A stretch of 64,000 nt of DNA, taken from the NCBI RefSeq assembly GCF_036409155.1, contig NZ_JAZGLW010000002.1, positions 496,001 to 560,000 of the forward strand, in the 5' to 3' direction. The position numbers and the translations under genes were made by a program. Origin of the DNA: Mycobacterium sp. 050128. Its GTDB lineage: Bacteria; Actinomycetota; Actinomycetes; Mycobacteriales; Mycobacteriaceae. Shown here one piece after another: positions 10,303 through 19,411 of the stretch (positions are counted from its first letter, which is position 1; each line of letters begins with the position of its first letter). Below the pieces are notes generated by a model that was not told the DNA's origin, did no database searches, and saw only the letters and a program-made list of their open reading frames with translations.

Positions 10303-11574
10303 CTAGACCTTTTCGATCCCGGCGATATTGCGCTTGCCGCGACGCAATACCAGCCACCGGCCGTAGAGGAAATCCGAGTCCTGCGGGGACCATTCGTCGC
10401 TGTCGACCCGAATGTTGTTGACCGAAACGCCGCCCTCGCCGATCGTGCGTCGCGCGGCGCCCTTGCTGGCCGAGAGGCCGCTGGCCACCAACAGGTCGAC
10501 GATCCCGTCCGGCCCGCCGGGTTTGAGCTCGGCGACCGACGTTTCGCGCAGCGCGGCGGCCAGCGTCGCTTCGTCGAGACGGTCCAGCTCGCCCTGGCCG
10601 AACAGCGCCTTGCTGGCGTGTTCGACGGCCGCGGTGGCCGCCTCGCCATGCACCAAGACGGTGAGTTCGGTGGCCAACCGCCGCTGGGCGGCGCGTTGTT
10701 GCGGACGCTCGGCGGTGGCCTGTTCCAGCTCGGCCAGCTCCTCGGCGGACAAGAAGGTGAACCACCGCAGGTACCGAATCACGTCGGCGTCGGCAGTGTT
10801 GACGAAGTACTGGTACCAGGCATACGGGCTGGTCAGCTGCGGGTCCAGCCACAAGTTGCCGCCGCCGGTGGATTTGCCGAACTTGGTGCCGTCGGCCGCC
10901 GTCACCAGCGGGACCGTCAGTGCGTGCACCGTCGCGCCCAGCTTCTGGCGTACCAGCCGAACCCCGGCGATGATGTTGCCCCATTGATCCGAGCCGCCGA
11001 TCTGCAGCGCGCAGCCGTGGCGCCGGTGCAGTTCGACGTAGTCGTTGGCCTGCAACAGCATGTAGCTGAACTCGGTGTAGGAGATCCCGTCGCCGTCGAG
11101 CCGCCGCCTGATGGTGTCGCGATCCAGCATCACGTTGACCGAGAAGTGCTTGCCGAGATCGCGCAGGAACTCGATCGCCGACATCTGGCCCGTCCACTCC
11201 AGGTTGTCGGCGACGATCGCGCCGGTGGGTGAGTCTCCGGAATCCGAGAAGTCGACGAAGCGTTCCAGCTGTCCGCGAATCCGTTCGGTCCATTCGGCGA
11301 CGGTGCCGGCCTCGTTGAGACTGCGCTCACCGACCTCACGCGGGTCGCCGATCATGCCGGTCGCCCCGCCCGCGAGCACGATGGGACGGTGCCCGGCACG
11401 CTGAAAACGCCGGAGTGCCAGCAGCGGCACCAGGTGTCCCGCGTGCAGGCTCGGCGCGGTGGGGTCGAAGCCGGCGTACACCGTCAGCGGTCCGCGCTGC
11501 ACTTCGGCGGCCAGGGCGTCGAGGTCGGTGGACTGTGCGATCAGTCCACGCCAGCCCAGCTCGTCGAGGATCAT
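10303..11574 (-). CDS. tyrS: Tyrosyl-tRNA synthetase
   Basis: Class I synthetase charging tRNA-Tyr, 423 residues, usual size. The HIGH signature appears as [10 protein letters not shown] (about 41-50) and KMSKS as KFGKSTGG (about 232-239); GGSDQWGNI is the tyrosine-binding region. A C-terminal S4 domain (about 355-420, [20 protein letters not shown]) binds RNA. The ATG at 11574 ([17 protein letters not shown]) gives the family N-terminus; the frame is open further upstream to 11670. It follows mpg by 11 bp. Confidence 0.96.
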   Translation of the reverse strand: MILDELGWRGLIAQSTDLDALAAEVQRGPLTVYAGFDPTAPSLHAGHLVPLLALRRFQRAGHRPIVLAGGATGMIGDPREVGERSLNEAGTVAEWTERIRGQLERFVDFSDSGDSPTGAIVADNLEWTGQMSAIEFLRDLGKHFSVNVMLDRDTIRRRLDGDGISYTEFSYMLLQANDYVELHRRHGCALQIGGSDQWGNIIAGVRLVRQKLGATVHALTVPLVTAADGTKFGKSTGGGNLWLDPQLTSPYAWYQYFVNTADADVIRYLRWFTFLSAEELAELEQATAERPQQRAAQRRLATELTVLVHGEAATAAVEHASKALFGQGELDRLDEATLAAALRETSVAELKPGGPDGIVDLLVASGLSASKGAARRTIGEGGVSVNNIRVDSDEWSPQDSDFLYGRWLVLRRGKRNIAGIEKV

Positions 11575-11585
11575 GGGGTAAGAAT

Positions 11586-12197
11586 CTAGTCGCTGGCGCC
11601 CGGGGCGGGTGCCCGCGGACTTCGCCGGTACGCCGAGACTTCCGGTCGACCGGCAAGCCACAGCCGCCACGGCCGGTCGGCGGCCTGGCTGACGCCCACC
11701 CGCGGTCCCGCCACCGCGCCATCGGTCGGGCTCAACGCCAGCGACACCGGGCTGTCCGGGTCGAACAGGTCAATCCCGTTGTCGGACATCGTAATTCCTA
11801 ACGCCGCGCAGAGATTGCCCGGGCCGCGCGCCAGCGCGGTGGTACGGATGGCCTCCCCGCGGCGGCCCTGTGCGATGTCGACGCCGTCCTCGATCACGGC
11901 GGCGCGCAGCAGCACCGCGGCGGCCGTGCCGTCGGGTCCGCACGAGACGTTGGCGCAGGTGTGGATCCCGTGGCTGAGGTAGGTGTACAGGTGCCCCGGC
12001 GGCCCGAACATCACCGCGTTGCGGCCGCTGGGGCCCCGGTAGGAATGCGCCGCCGCGTCCGGCCACGGCCCGTCGGGAACCCCGCCATAGGCCTCCACCT
12101 CGACGACCACCGCGCGTACGCCCCGGCCGGTGAGGGTGGCGCCGAGTAGCCGGTGCGCCGCCGCGACCGGGTCGACTACCAGCTCGCGTGCACCCAC
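11586..12197 (-). CDS. mpg: 3-methyladenine DNA glycosylase (AAG/MPG family)
   Basis: Removes alkylated purines in base-excision repair. 203 residues. Typical AAG blocks are visible: VVEVEAYGG with the catalytic Glu, [38 protein letters not shown], and [13 protein letters not shown]. Same position and orientation as Rv1688, upstream of tyrS with an 11-bp gap. Divergent from the ammonium transporter, so the 68 bp between 12198 and 12265 must hold both promoters. Confidence 0.93.
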   Translation of the reverse strand: MGARELVVDPVAAAHRLLGATLTGRGVRAVVVEVEAYGGVPDGPWPDAAAHSYRGPSGRNAVMFGPPGHLYTYLSHGIHTCANVSCGPDGTAAAVLLRAAVIEDGVDIAQGRRGEAIRTTALARGPGNLCAALGITMSDNGIDLFDPDSPVSLALSPTDGAVAGPRVGVSQAADRPWRLWLAGRPEVSAYRRSPRAPAPGASD

Positions 12198-12265
12198 CCA
12201 CCGAACCTACCGAGCGCCCGAACATGGCAAACTCCCGGTTGCCGCGTGGCGAAGGAGCCCAGACA

Positions 12266-13534
12266 ATGCATGCAATCGACCCCGCCGCCACCGCGTGGCT
12301 GCTGGCCAGTACCGCACTGGTCCTGTTGATGACCCCCGGCCTGGCGATTTTCTACGGCGGGATGGTCCGCACCACCGGGGTGCTCAACATGATGATGATG
12401 AGCTTCGTCTCGATCCCGCTTGTCACGGTGACCTGGCTACTTGTCGGCTACACGCTCGCGTTCTCCGAGGACGGCGCGGGCGGGTTCATCGGTAACCTCA
12501 GTCATCTCGGGATGCTCGGCATTACGCCCGATAGCCTGCACGGCACGGTTCCCGAACTGCTCTATGCGACGTTCCAACTGACCTTCGCGATCATCACGGC
12601 AGCCTTGGTCAGTGGTGCGATCGCCGACCGCGCCAAGTTCGCCGCCTGGATGGTGTTCGTTCCGATTTGGGCGATTGTCGTGTATTCGGTTGTCGCGCAC
12701 TGGGTATGGGGTCCCGGCGGCTGGCTGGCCAAGCTCGGCGTGCTCGACTACGCGGGCGGCCTGGTCGTCGAGATCGTCTCGGGTTCCTCGGCGCTGGCGC
12801 TGGCGCTGGTGCTCGGACCCCGCATCGGCTTCAAAAAAGACGCCATGCGACCGCACAATCTGCCGTTGCTCTTTGTCGGTGTCGGACTGCTGTGGTTCGG
12901 TTGGTTCGGGTTCAACGCCGGTTCCGCGTTGGCCGCCAACGGAACTGCCGCGGCCATCTTCCTCAACACACTCGTCGCCGGCTGCCTCGGCATGCTCGGC
13001 TGGCTGACGGTCGAGCAGATCCGCGACGGCAGGCCCACGACGTTCGGCGCGGCATCCGGTGTGGTGGCCGGCCTCGTCGCGATCACCCCGTCGTGCGGCA
13101 CCGTCAACACGCTCGGCGCCGTGGCCGTCGGTCTGGCCGCGGGCGTCGTGTGCGCGTTCGCGGTCACCGCGAAATTGCGCTTCAACTATGACGATTCACT
13201 CGACGTCGTCGGTGTGCACTTCGTCGGCGGAGTGATCGGGGTCTTCCTGATCGGGCTGCTGGCCACGGCCGTCATGACGTCGGGCCCGCAGGGCCTGTTC
13301 TACGGGGGCGGCTTCGGCCAGTTGGGCAAGCAGGCGCTCGCGATCGTCGTCGTCGCGGTCTACGCGTTCGCGGTGACGTTCGTCCTCGCGAAGGTGATCG
13401 AGCGGACGATGGGCTTCCGGCTCAGCCCTGAAGAAGAGACGACGGGCGTCGACTTCACGCAGCACGCCGAGACCGCCTACGCCGAAGGCGTGCACGGTCA
13501 TCTGCCGTTGCGCCGCCCCGGCTCCCCCAGCTGA
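12266..13534 (+). CDS. Ammonium transporter, Amt family, with Glu in the first pore position
   Basis: A 422-residue inner-membrane ammonium channel with about 11 membrane helices. Family blocks align throughout with E. coli AmtB: FYGGMVR, PIWAIVVYSVVAHWVWGPGGWL, GWFGFNAGSALAAN, GLVAITPSCGTV. The first pore His (DFAGGTVVH in E. coli) is Glu here: DYAGGLVVE, E169, codon 12770-12772. The second pore His is kept (GVHFVGG, H318). ATG 12266 was chosen for its AAGGAG 8 nt upstream; earlier in-frame ATGs exist from 12188. No PII (glnB/glnK) gene is adjacent. H37Rv has no gene here, so this is an accessory second Amt. Confidence 0.94.
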   Translation: MHAIDPAATAWLLASTALVLLMTPGLAIFYGGMVRTTGVLNMMMMSFVSIPLVTVTWLLVGYTLAFSEDGAGGFIGNLSHLGMLGITPDSLHGTVPELLYATFQLTFAIITAALVSGAIADRAKFAAWMVFVPIWAIVVYSVVAHWVWGPGGWLAKLGVLDYAGGLVVEIVSGSSALALALVLGPRIGFKKDAMRPHNLPLLFVGVGLLWFGWFGFNAGSALAANGTAAAIFLNTLVAGCLGMLGWLTVEQIRDGRPTTFGAASGVVAGLVAITPSCGTVNTLGAVAVGLAAGVVCAFAVTAKLRFNYDDSLDVVGVHFVGGVIGVFLIGLLATAVMTSGPQGLFYGGGFGQLGKQALAIVVVAVYAFAVTFVLAKVIERTMGFRLSPEEETTGVDFTQHAETAYAEGVHGHLPLRRPGSPS

Positions 13535-13605
13535 CCGGAGCCATGCGCCCGTAGTCACATGGGTCACGCCTGTACCGCGACCTGACCATGAGGTCCTTTT
13601 CGTTT

Positions 13606-13627
13606 GCGATATCGCCGGTGATATCGC
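13606..13627. promoter_or_regulatory. Palindromic GATATC element, copy 1
   Basis: GATATCGCCGGTGATATC at 13608-13625, with GC flanks extending the symmetry to 13606-13627. It lies in the amt-ABC gap, 160 bp before the ABC ATPase start. A second copy with the same 6-bp spacing lies at 55559-55576. Looks like a binding site for an unidentified regulator. Confidence 0.45.
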
Positions 13628-13751
13628 TTCTGAAAAGTGTCTCGTGGTCGCCTGGCCGTGGCGAAGCCGTCAGGTCGCGGCGTTCGTCGAGCAGGTCGTC
13701 TGAGCGACCCAATGGAGGGCCCGACCCGCCAAGCTCACGACAAACAAGCCC

Positions 13752-13810
13752 TTGACACTTGCGCCCGGGAGGCGGATATTCATCACATGATGATTTCATC
13801 TCGTGATGAA
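13752..13810 (+). promoter_or_regulatory. Leaderless promoter with two tandem operators (ABC/TetR operon)
   Basis: TTGACA (13752-13757), 17-nt spacer, GATATT (13775-13780). Transcription should start at about 13787, exactly the first ATG, so the mRNA is predicted leaderless. Two 14-bp inverted repeats follow: TCATCACATGATGA (13780-13793) and TCATCTCGTGATGA (13796-13809), 16 bp apart and differing at two central positions. They overlap the -10 edge, start site and first codons, the expected place for a repressor. The TetR at the operon end is the obvious candidate. Confidence 0.6.
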
Positions 13811-14551
13811 TTAATCGCCCGCGGCAGCGAGGTCGCCATCGACATCGACCATCTCCGCGTCATCCGCGGCAAACGCCCAGCGCTGCATGACTTTTCGGTG
13901 CAGATCGGGAAGGGCAGCATCACCGGCCTGCTCGGTCCGTCCGGCTGCGGCAAGACCACGCTGATCCGGAGCATCGTCGGCACGCAGATCGTGACGTCGG
14001 GAACCGTGACAGTGCTCGGCAGCCCGGCCGGCTCCCCCGAGCTGCGCCGCCGCGTCGGCTACCTGCCCCAAGACCCGACCATCTACAACGACCTGCGGAT
14101 CGTCGACAACGTTCGCTACTTCGCGGCGCTATACGGTTTCGACGGCCAGGCCGCCGACCACGCGATCGAGCGGGTCGGGCTGACCGATCATCGGACCGCG
14201 TACTGCGCCAACCTCTCCGGCGGCCAGCGCACCCGGGTGTCGCTGGCCTGCGCACTGGTCTGCCAGCCGGAGTTGCTGGTGCTCGACGAGCCCACGGTCG
14301 GGCTCGACCCCGTGCTGCGCGCGGACCTCTGGGACCAGTTCAACGACCTCGCCCACGCCGGGACCACCCTGCTGGTCTCGAGTCACGTGATGGACGAAGC
14401 CGATCACTGCAAAGACCTATTGCTGATGCGGGACGGGAACTTGATCGCCCACACCACGCCGACCCAACTACGAGAGGACACCGGATGCACGTCACTGGAG
14501 GACGCGTTTCTGTCCATCATCAAGCGCAACATCATGCGCGAAGCCGGTTAG
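13787..14551 (+). CDS. ABC transporter ATP-binding protein (Rv1687c-like)
   Basis: 254-residue ATPase of a small-molecule or drug export ABC system. Walker A GPSGCGKTT (about 47-55), signature LSGGQRTRVSLA (about 143-154), Walker B LLVLDEPTVGLD (about 163-174), H-loop SSHVMDEADH. Start: ATG 13787 (or 13790) lies at the predicted transcription start of a strong promoter; the frame stays open upstream to 13637 but those residues show no homology. The membrane partner overlaps it by 67 bp and TetR follows. Confidence 0.9.
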   Translation: MMISSRDELIARGSEVAIDIDHLRVIRGKRPALHDFSVQIGKGSITGLLGPSGCGKTTLIRSIVGTQIVTSGTVTVLGSPAGSPELRRRVGYLPQDPTIYNDLRIVDNVRYFAALYGFDGQAADHAIERVGLTDHRTAYCANLSGGQRTRVSLACALVCQPELLVLDEPTVGLDPVLRADLWDQFNDLAHAGTTLLVSSHVMDEADHCKDLLLMRDGNLIAHTTPTQLREDTGCTSLEDAFLSIIKRNIMREAG

Positions 14552-15303
14552 GGCTCAAGGGGTACACGGCCACCACGACGCGGATACTGCGTCAGCTGGC
14601 CTCCGATCACCGCAGTGTCGCGATGATCCTCGCGGTCCCGGTTCTGGTTATCACGTTGATGTACTTCATGTTTCACAACGCCCGCCACTTGCCGGGCACG
14701 CCGTCGCCGTTCAACAATGCCTGCCTGATTTTGTTGGGCCTTTTCCCGCTGTTCGTGATGTTCATCATCACCGCGATCACCATGCAACGCGAACGGGCCT
14801 CGGGCACGCTGGAGCGCATTCTGACCACTCCCCTGCGCCGGCTCGACCTGCTGATCGCCTACGGAACCGCCTTCTCGATCGCCGCGGCGGCCCAGGCTAC
14901 GGTGGCGTGCACCGTGTCGTTCTGGTTCCTCGGCTTCGACACCAAGGGCAGCTGGGTGTGGGTGTTCGTGATCGCGATCGTCAACGCGGTGCTGGGCGTC
15001 GGCCTGGGCTTGCTGTGTAGTGCGTTCGCGCGCACCGAGTTTCAAGCCGTGCAGTTCATCCCGCTGGTGATGGTGCCGCAGCTGCTGCTGGCCGGCATCA
15101 TCGTCCCGCGGGCGCTGATGCCAGACTGGCTGCAATGGATCAGCAATGTCATGCCGGCCAGCTACGCGTTGGAAGCTCTGCAACAGGTCAATTCGCATAC
15201 CGAACTGACCGGCGTCGCGGTGCGCGACATCGTCGTGGTGGCGGGATCTGCGTTCGCGGCGCTGTGCCTGGCCGCGGCGACACTGCGGCGACGGACGCCA
15301 TAA
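14485..15303 (+). CDS. ABC-2 type membrane permease (Rv1686c-like)
   Basis: 272 residues with six hydrophobic segments (MILAVPVLVITLMYFMF, ACLILLGLFPLFVMFIITAI, LIAYGTAFSIAAAAQATVAC, VFVIAIVNAVLGVGLGLLC, FIPLVMVPQLLLAGIIV, VVVAGSAFAALCLAAA) and the ABC-2 export topology, including the short QRERASGTLERIL cytosolic loop. ATG 14485 is the only usual start in frame; it lies inside the ATPase gene, so translation is probably coupled. The permease stop is followed after 1 bp by the GTG of tetR. Substrate unknown. Confidence 0.87.
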   Translation: MHVTGGRVSVHHQAQHHARSRLGLKGYTATTTRILRQLASDHRSVAMILAVPVLVITLMYFMFHNARHLPGTPSPFNNACLILLGLFPLFVMFIITAITMQRERASGTLERILTTPLRRLDLLIAYGTAFSIAAAAQATVACTVSFWFLGFDTKGSWVWVFVIAIVNAVLGVGLGLLCSAFARTEFQAVQFIPLVMVPQLLLAGIIVPRALMPDWLQWISNVMPASYALEALQQVNSHTELTGVAVRDIVVVAGSAFAALCLAAATLRRRTP

Positions 15304-15304
15304 C

Positions 15305-15928
15305 GTGACGGCCGCCGAGGCCGGGCGCAGACGACCCGGGCGGCCGGCCGGTAATTCCGATACCCGCGATCGCATCTTGGCCAGCGCCCGAGAACTGTTC
15401 GCCAGCAAAGGGATTCGCAACACGTCGATTCGCGCGGTGGCCGCGGCGGCGGGTGTCGATTCGGCACTCGTGCATCACTATTTCGGCACCAAGGAAAAGC
15501 TGTTCGCCGCGGCCGTCCACATCCCGATCGACCCGATGGACATCATCGGCCCGTTGCGCGAGGTGCCGATCGAGGAGATCGGCTACCGGCTGCCGTCGAT
15601 GTTGTTGCCGCTGTGGGATTCCGAGCTGGGCACCGGGTTCATCGCGGTGCTGCGGTCGGTCCTGGCCGGCGCGGAGGTCAACCTGTTCCGCACGTTCATC
15701 CAGGACATCATCGCGGTCGAAGTGGGTTCGCGCGTCGACGATCCCCCGGGCAGTGGCATCATCCGCATCCAGTTCGTCGCGTCTCAGCTGTTGGGAGTGG
15801 TGATGGCGCGCTACATATTTCAACTCGAGCCGTTCGCGTCGCTGCCGGCCGAACAGATCGCCCGCACCATCGCACCGAACCTGCAGCGCTACCTCACTGG
15901 GGACTTGCCGGACTGCCTCGTTCCATGA
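15305..15928 (+). CDS. TetR-family transcriptional regulator (Rv1685c-like)
   Basis: 207 residues. N-terminal helix-turn-helix: RDRILASARELFASKGIRNTSIRAVAAAAGVDSALVHHYF (about 20-60) is textbook TetR; the C-terminal half is a ligand/dimer domain. GTG start, 1 bp after the permease stop. As last gene of the operon it probably represses its own ABC exporter through the doubled palindrome at 13780-13810. Its 3' end overlaps the convergent Trm112-like gene by 35 bp. Confidence 0.9.
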   Translation: MTAAEAGRRRPGRPAGNSDTRDRILASARELFASKGIRNTSIRAVAAAAGVDSALVHHYFGTKEKLFAAAVHIPIDPMDIIGPLREVPIEEIGYRLPSMLLPLWDSELGTGFIAVLRSVLAGAEVNLFRTFIQDIIAVEVGSRVDDPPGSGIIRIQFVASQLLGVVMARYIFQLEPFASLPAEQIARTIAPNLQRYLTGDLPDCLVP

Positions 15929-16127
15929 GACGGGCGTGCTCGTCCTCGTCGACATCGCGCGCCTCGTCGATCAACAGCACCGGGATGCCGTCCTCGATGC
16001 GGTAGGCGCGGCGCAGCCGCGGGTTGTAGAGCAGCTCGTCCCCGTCTTCTTGGGACACGAGCAGCAGCGGGCCGCGGTCCTGCGGGCACACCAGAATGCT
16101 CAGCAGGGTCTGGTCAAGCATCGTCAC
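15894..16127 (-). CDS. Trm112-like small protein (Rv1684-like)
   Basis: 77 residues with the UPF0434/Trm112 pattern: LLSILVCPQDRGPLLL (one Cys kept), then YNPRLRRAYRIEDGIPVLLIDEAR. Family members help methyltransferases or bind zinc; only one Cys is seen here, so a complete zinc site is not present. Its start overlaps the Rv1683-like stop by 14 bp, so the two form an operon. Its tail overlaps tetR on the other strand. Confidence 0.85.
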   Translation of the reverse strand: MTMLDQTLLSILVCPQDRGPLLLVSQEDGDELLYNPRLRRAYRIEDGIPVLLIDEARDVDEDEHARLMERGSPASPQ

Positions 16128-19110
16128 CTCGATACGTTGCGGCCAATTCGGCCCGTACCGCCGGAGTCAACCGGCGGTACTGCGAGCTGGCGGTGTCGAA
16201 ATACCAGGCATGCCGACCGGATTTGGGAATCCCGGCCGCTCGCAGGGCACTGACGGTGGGACGGTAGGTCGCGCTCAACGTCATCTCCGGCACTACGCAA
16301 ACGATGTCGGGCCCCAGCCCGAGCGGCATGTCGGCGAAAGCTTCGGTCAAATCCGCCGCGGTGATGGTGGCCCCGGGCAACAACGTCACCGCCGACACCG
16401 CCACCTCCAGGTTGCCGAACGGCACGTTGTAGGTCACCGCGAGATCCACGCCGTTGATGAGGCCGAGCGCGTCGGTGACCGGCTCGGGGTAGACCAGCCC
16501 GCGCGCGGTGTGCACCACCGAGCCGCGCCGGCCCATCAGCCAGTAGTCGCCGTCCTCGTCGCGGCGGAACAGGTACTCGGTCGAGATCCAGGTGTCGGCA
16601 GGCGCGAACACCCCCCGCTTGACCGACGCCGTCGGATCGATCGGCCCGTTGGAGGCCGCGAGCAGCACCCCGACCTGGTTGACGTCGGCGATCTGAACGA
16701 ACCCGCGCTCGTCTTCCAGGATCAGGTCGTGCTCGGCGTCGTAGGCACCGAGTTCTGCTCGCCCGGCGCCGGGCAGCGGCCGGCCCTTACAGCCGATCTT
16801 GGCGCCGGACACGTTGGCCAGCACCGCTTGTCCGTCCGTGGTGGCGAAGAACTCGACGACCTGCGCGGGCGCGAACGCGTCGACGACCCGGTCCCATAAT
16901 CCGGTCGGCATACCGGAACCGATGAACAGCCGAACCGGGTGATTGCCGTGCAGCACAAAGGCGGGATCGTCGACGATGTCGCGCAGCATCGCCCAGGTGT
17001 AGGAGACGACGGTGACGCCGTACTGCCGTATCTCGTGGACGAACCGGTCCGCGTTCAGTCCACGCGACAACGCGATGCGGGTACCGCCGACGACCGCGCC
17101 GCCCAGGGCAACCAACAGGGCGGACTCGTGATACAGCGGCGTCAGGCAGTACACGGTGTCGCGGCGGTCCAGGCCGGCCGCCGAGGCGGTTCCGAACGCG
17201 GACACCGCCCACCGGTAGTTGGTGATCTGCTTGGCCACCAGCTCGCCGCCGACCGCGCTGAACGCGATGAACGCCAGATCCCGGGCCAGTCCCGGGTTGG
17301 GCCGGTACCAGGCGGGGAGCGCGACGGCATCCGGGTCGATCTGCTCCATGTCGATGACCGGGTTTTGCCTCAAGTCGTCCTCGGGCAGATCCAGGTTGCG
17401 CGCCTCACCACCACCAAGCACCAGCACCTGGCCCGGCCAATCGCGGACGGCCTCGAGGTTGGTGGGGTCGGTCATGATCTCGCTGACCCGCCCGAGCCGG
17501 ACGGACGCGCTCAGATCGGTGTCCGGGCGCATCACCACCGCGACGGCGCCGAGCCGGGACAGTGCGGCGATCGCGACCAGCGCGCTGGGCCGCGTCTCCA
17601 TCAGCACGCCGACCCGGTCGCCCTGCCGCACGCCTACCTGAATCAGGCCGCGGACAACGTTGTTGATGCGGCGGTCGACCGCCTCGTAGGTGTGCACGCG
17701 ACCGTCGAAAAGCAGGAACTCGCCCCGCGGCGCGTTGCGGGCCTGCTCGGTGATGATGCGGCCCAACGAGATTCGGGTGTGGTCGTTGATCTGCCCGAGC
17801 CGGGCCAGCCGGGGCAGCGTACGCGCGGTCTCGACGGCCAGGGTGCGGATGGATTTGTTGGCCGCGACCACCGCGCCGGTGGCGCCGCGCACCAGCTCGA
17901 TCGCCGCCTCCGACGCCTCGCCGATGCCATGCGTGAGCCGCGAACTCAGCGCGACGCCGCTGTCGGTGTGCTCTTCGGGCTGATCGGCCATCAGGTCGAT
18001 GTTGTCGGGCTTGTCGCCACCGGTGGAGAGCCACTCGATCCATGCGGCGACGGTGGGCCAACCCTGTTCTGCCGCTTTGGATCCGACGACCAGGCCGAAA
18101 TGACCGGTGCGGATGCGAGCCTCGTAGACCTCGGCATCGGGTGCCGCGCGCCGGATACCGCGCACCGACGCCGGCTGGCCGATGTCATCGACCTCTCCGA
18201 CGAAGGCCAGCACCGGGCAGGTGATGTCGGTGAGCGTGACCATCTGGCCGTTGACGGCGAAACCGCCGGTCATCATTCGGTTGTGGGCGATGAACTGCTT
18301 GAGCAGCTCGGAAATCGCCGGACCGGACCAGGCGATCCACCCCTCGCGCTCGAGGAATCGGCGCTGTTGTTCGCGGGGCAACAGCGCCTCCCGGTCGTGC
18401 AGCTGACGCACGAAGTCGACGCGGGCCTTGGCGGTCTTCAGCGGATCCAGCATCTGGAAGCCGGCCCGCGCCATCCAGCCGGGGATGGCCAGCCGGCTGA
18501 AGACGTGATCGGCCATGAAGTTGGCGACGGGTGGGGCGAAGTTTGCCGGGATGCCCATCGGCAACGCGGCCAGGGTGTCCACCGGCGATCCGAAGGTCAC
18601 GATGCTGGCCAGCGCTTTGGAACGGCGGTAGGCGGCGACCTGATAGCACCACATCCCGCCCTGCGAATACCCGACCAGATGCACGTCACGCCCGGTGGCG
18701 TCGCGGACCGTGTCGATGGCCTGGCTGAGCGCGACGATGTGGTCGGCCAGGTTGCGGCGCATGCCGCCCTCGACCTTGTCCGGTGAACCGAAGTCGATGA
18801 CCCAGCAGTCCAGCCCGTGCGAGTGCAGGATGCCGACCGCGCCGTCTTCGCGGGTCACGTCCCACATGTCCGCCGACATCATCATCGGGTGCACCATCAG
18901 CACCGGGGCGCCTACGGGACGCTGGCCGGGGCGATTGTCGGGCGGAAAGTAGCGCCGCAGCTTGTACATCGGCACGCTCTCGATGATCTGCGACGGCGAC
19001 GCAACGGTGCCGGTCTCGAGGCCCCCCAGCCGCAAGACCTCCAGGCCGTTCTGGGCCGTCGCGACCAGTCGTTCCACCGGCCGCGTGATCATCGACAAGT
19101 TCAGATCCAC
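16114..19110 (-). CDS. PhaC-type alpha/beta hydrolase fused to AMP-binding (acyl-CoA synthetase-like) domain, Rv1683-like
   Basis: 998 residues in two parts. The N-terminal part (about 40-370) is a PhaC-like alpha/beta hydrolase: [16 protein letters not shown] near the oxyanion hole, nucleophile motif GYSQGG (about 148-153), and a late Asp/His region ([16 protein letters not shown]). The C-terminal part (about 440-990) has the acyl-CoA synthetase layout ([50 protein letters not shown]) but its phosphate loop reads [16 protein letters not shown] instead of the usual TSGTTGxPKG. The H37Rv protein has been connected to triacylglycerol metabolism. It precedes the Trm112-like gene with a 14-bp overlap. 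Confidence 0.88.
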   Translation of the reverse strand: MDLNLSMITRPVERLVATAQNGLEVLRLGGLETGTVASPSQIIESVPMYKLRRYFPPDNRPGQRPVGAPVLMVHPMMMSADMWDVTREDGAVGILHSHGLDCWVIDFGSPDKVEGGMRRNLADHIVALSQAIDTVRDATGRDVHLVGYSQGGMWCYQVAAYRRSKALASIVTFGSPVDTLAALPMGIPANFAPPVANFMADHVFSRLAIPGWMARAGFQMLDPLKTAKARVDFVRQLHDREALLPREQQRRFLEREGWIAWSGPAISELLKQFIAHNRMMTGGFAVNGQMVTLTDITCPVLAFVGEVDDIGQPASVRGIRRAAPDAEVYEARIRTGHFGLVVGSKAAEQGWPTVAAWIEWLSTGGDKPDNIDLMADQPEEHTDSGVALSSRLTHGIGEASEAAIELVRGATGAVVAANKSIRTLAVETARTLPRLARLGQINDHTRISLGRIITEQARNAPRGEFLLFDGRVHTYEAVDRRINNVVRGLIQVGVRQGDRVGVLMETRPSALVAIAALSRLGAVAVVMRPDTDLSASVRLGRVSEIMTDPTNLEAVRDWPGQVLVLGGGEARNLDLPEDDLRQNPVIDMEQIDPDAVALPAWYRPNPGLARDLAFIAFSAVGGELVAKQITNYRWAVSAFGTASAAGLDRRDTVYCLTPLYHESALLVALGGAVVGGTRIALSRGLNADRFVHEIRQYGVTVVSYTWAMLRDIVDDPAFVLHGNHPVRLFIGSGMPTGLWDRVVDAFAPAQVVEFFATTDGQAVLANVSGAKIGCKGRPLPGAGRAELGAYDAEHDLILEDERGFVQIADVNQVGVLLAASNGPIDPTASVKRGVFAPADTWISTEYLFRRDEDGDYWLMGRRGSVVHTARGLVYPEPVTDALGLINGVDLAVTYNVPFGNLEVAVSAVTLLPGATITAADLTEAFADMPLGLGPDIVCVVPEMTLSATYRPTVSALRAAGIPKSGRHAWYFDTASSQYRRLTPAVRAELAATYRGDDA

Positions 19111-19411
19111 CGCTGCTCCCCACTCTCGACAGCTGAGACATCATGGCACATCGCTGTCCTTAGCGGTTCTGGTCAGGCTGTTTGCTTGCGCGACAAGGTC
19201 GGGGGCCGCACGCGACGCTGCATGGTTACGCGTGTACGCCCATCAGGCCAACGCCATCGAAACATCTCAAGCCGCGGGTCGGGTAGCTGTTAGGCTCCCG
19301 ACGGCTCGGCGTTGTGTCTGCTCGCTGTTGTGGGCCGGTTCTCGATCGTGGTGCAACCGACCTTGTTCGCCCGGGGGTATTGAATGCGTTGCTGCGCAAG
19401 GAATTTGGGCA
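19111..19411. other. Divergent intergenic region, Rv1683-like / Esp island boundary
   Basis: 301 bp without a supportable gene. It must carry the promoter of the minus-strand hydrolase fusion and of the EspJ/K chimera. TTAGGCTCCC at 19290-19299 (a TAGGCT -10-like hexamer) is repeated exactly before the EspB-like gene. AAGGAA precedes the chimera ATG by 8 nt. Nothing else structured was seen. Confidence 0.5.

Noticed and set aside
12766..12776. Glu in the Amt pore as a possible sequencing error
   Set aside because: His (CAC/CAT) to Glu (GAG) needs at least two base changes, and the surrounding sequence is clean Amt; treated as real.
13455..13799. Minus-strand 114-codon frame between amt and the ABC operon
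   Set aside because: Overlaps the amt 3' end and the ABC promoter, has no start signal and no homology.
16939..18786. 615-codon plus-strand frame opposite the Rv1683-like gene
   Set aside because: Composition typical of reverse-frame translation; no domain; the minus strand is well supported.
18962..19411. N-terminal extension of the EspJ/K chimera by 150 codons
   Set aside because: Translation before ATG 19412 is unlike any Esp protein, overlaps the hydrolase start, and 19412 has its own ribosome-binding site and the EspJ-type N-terminus.
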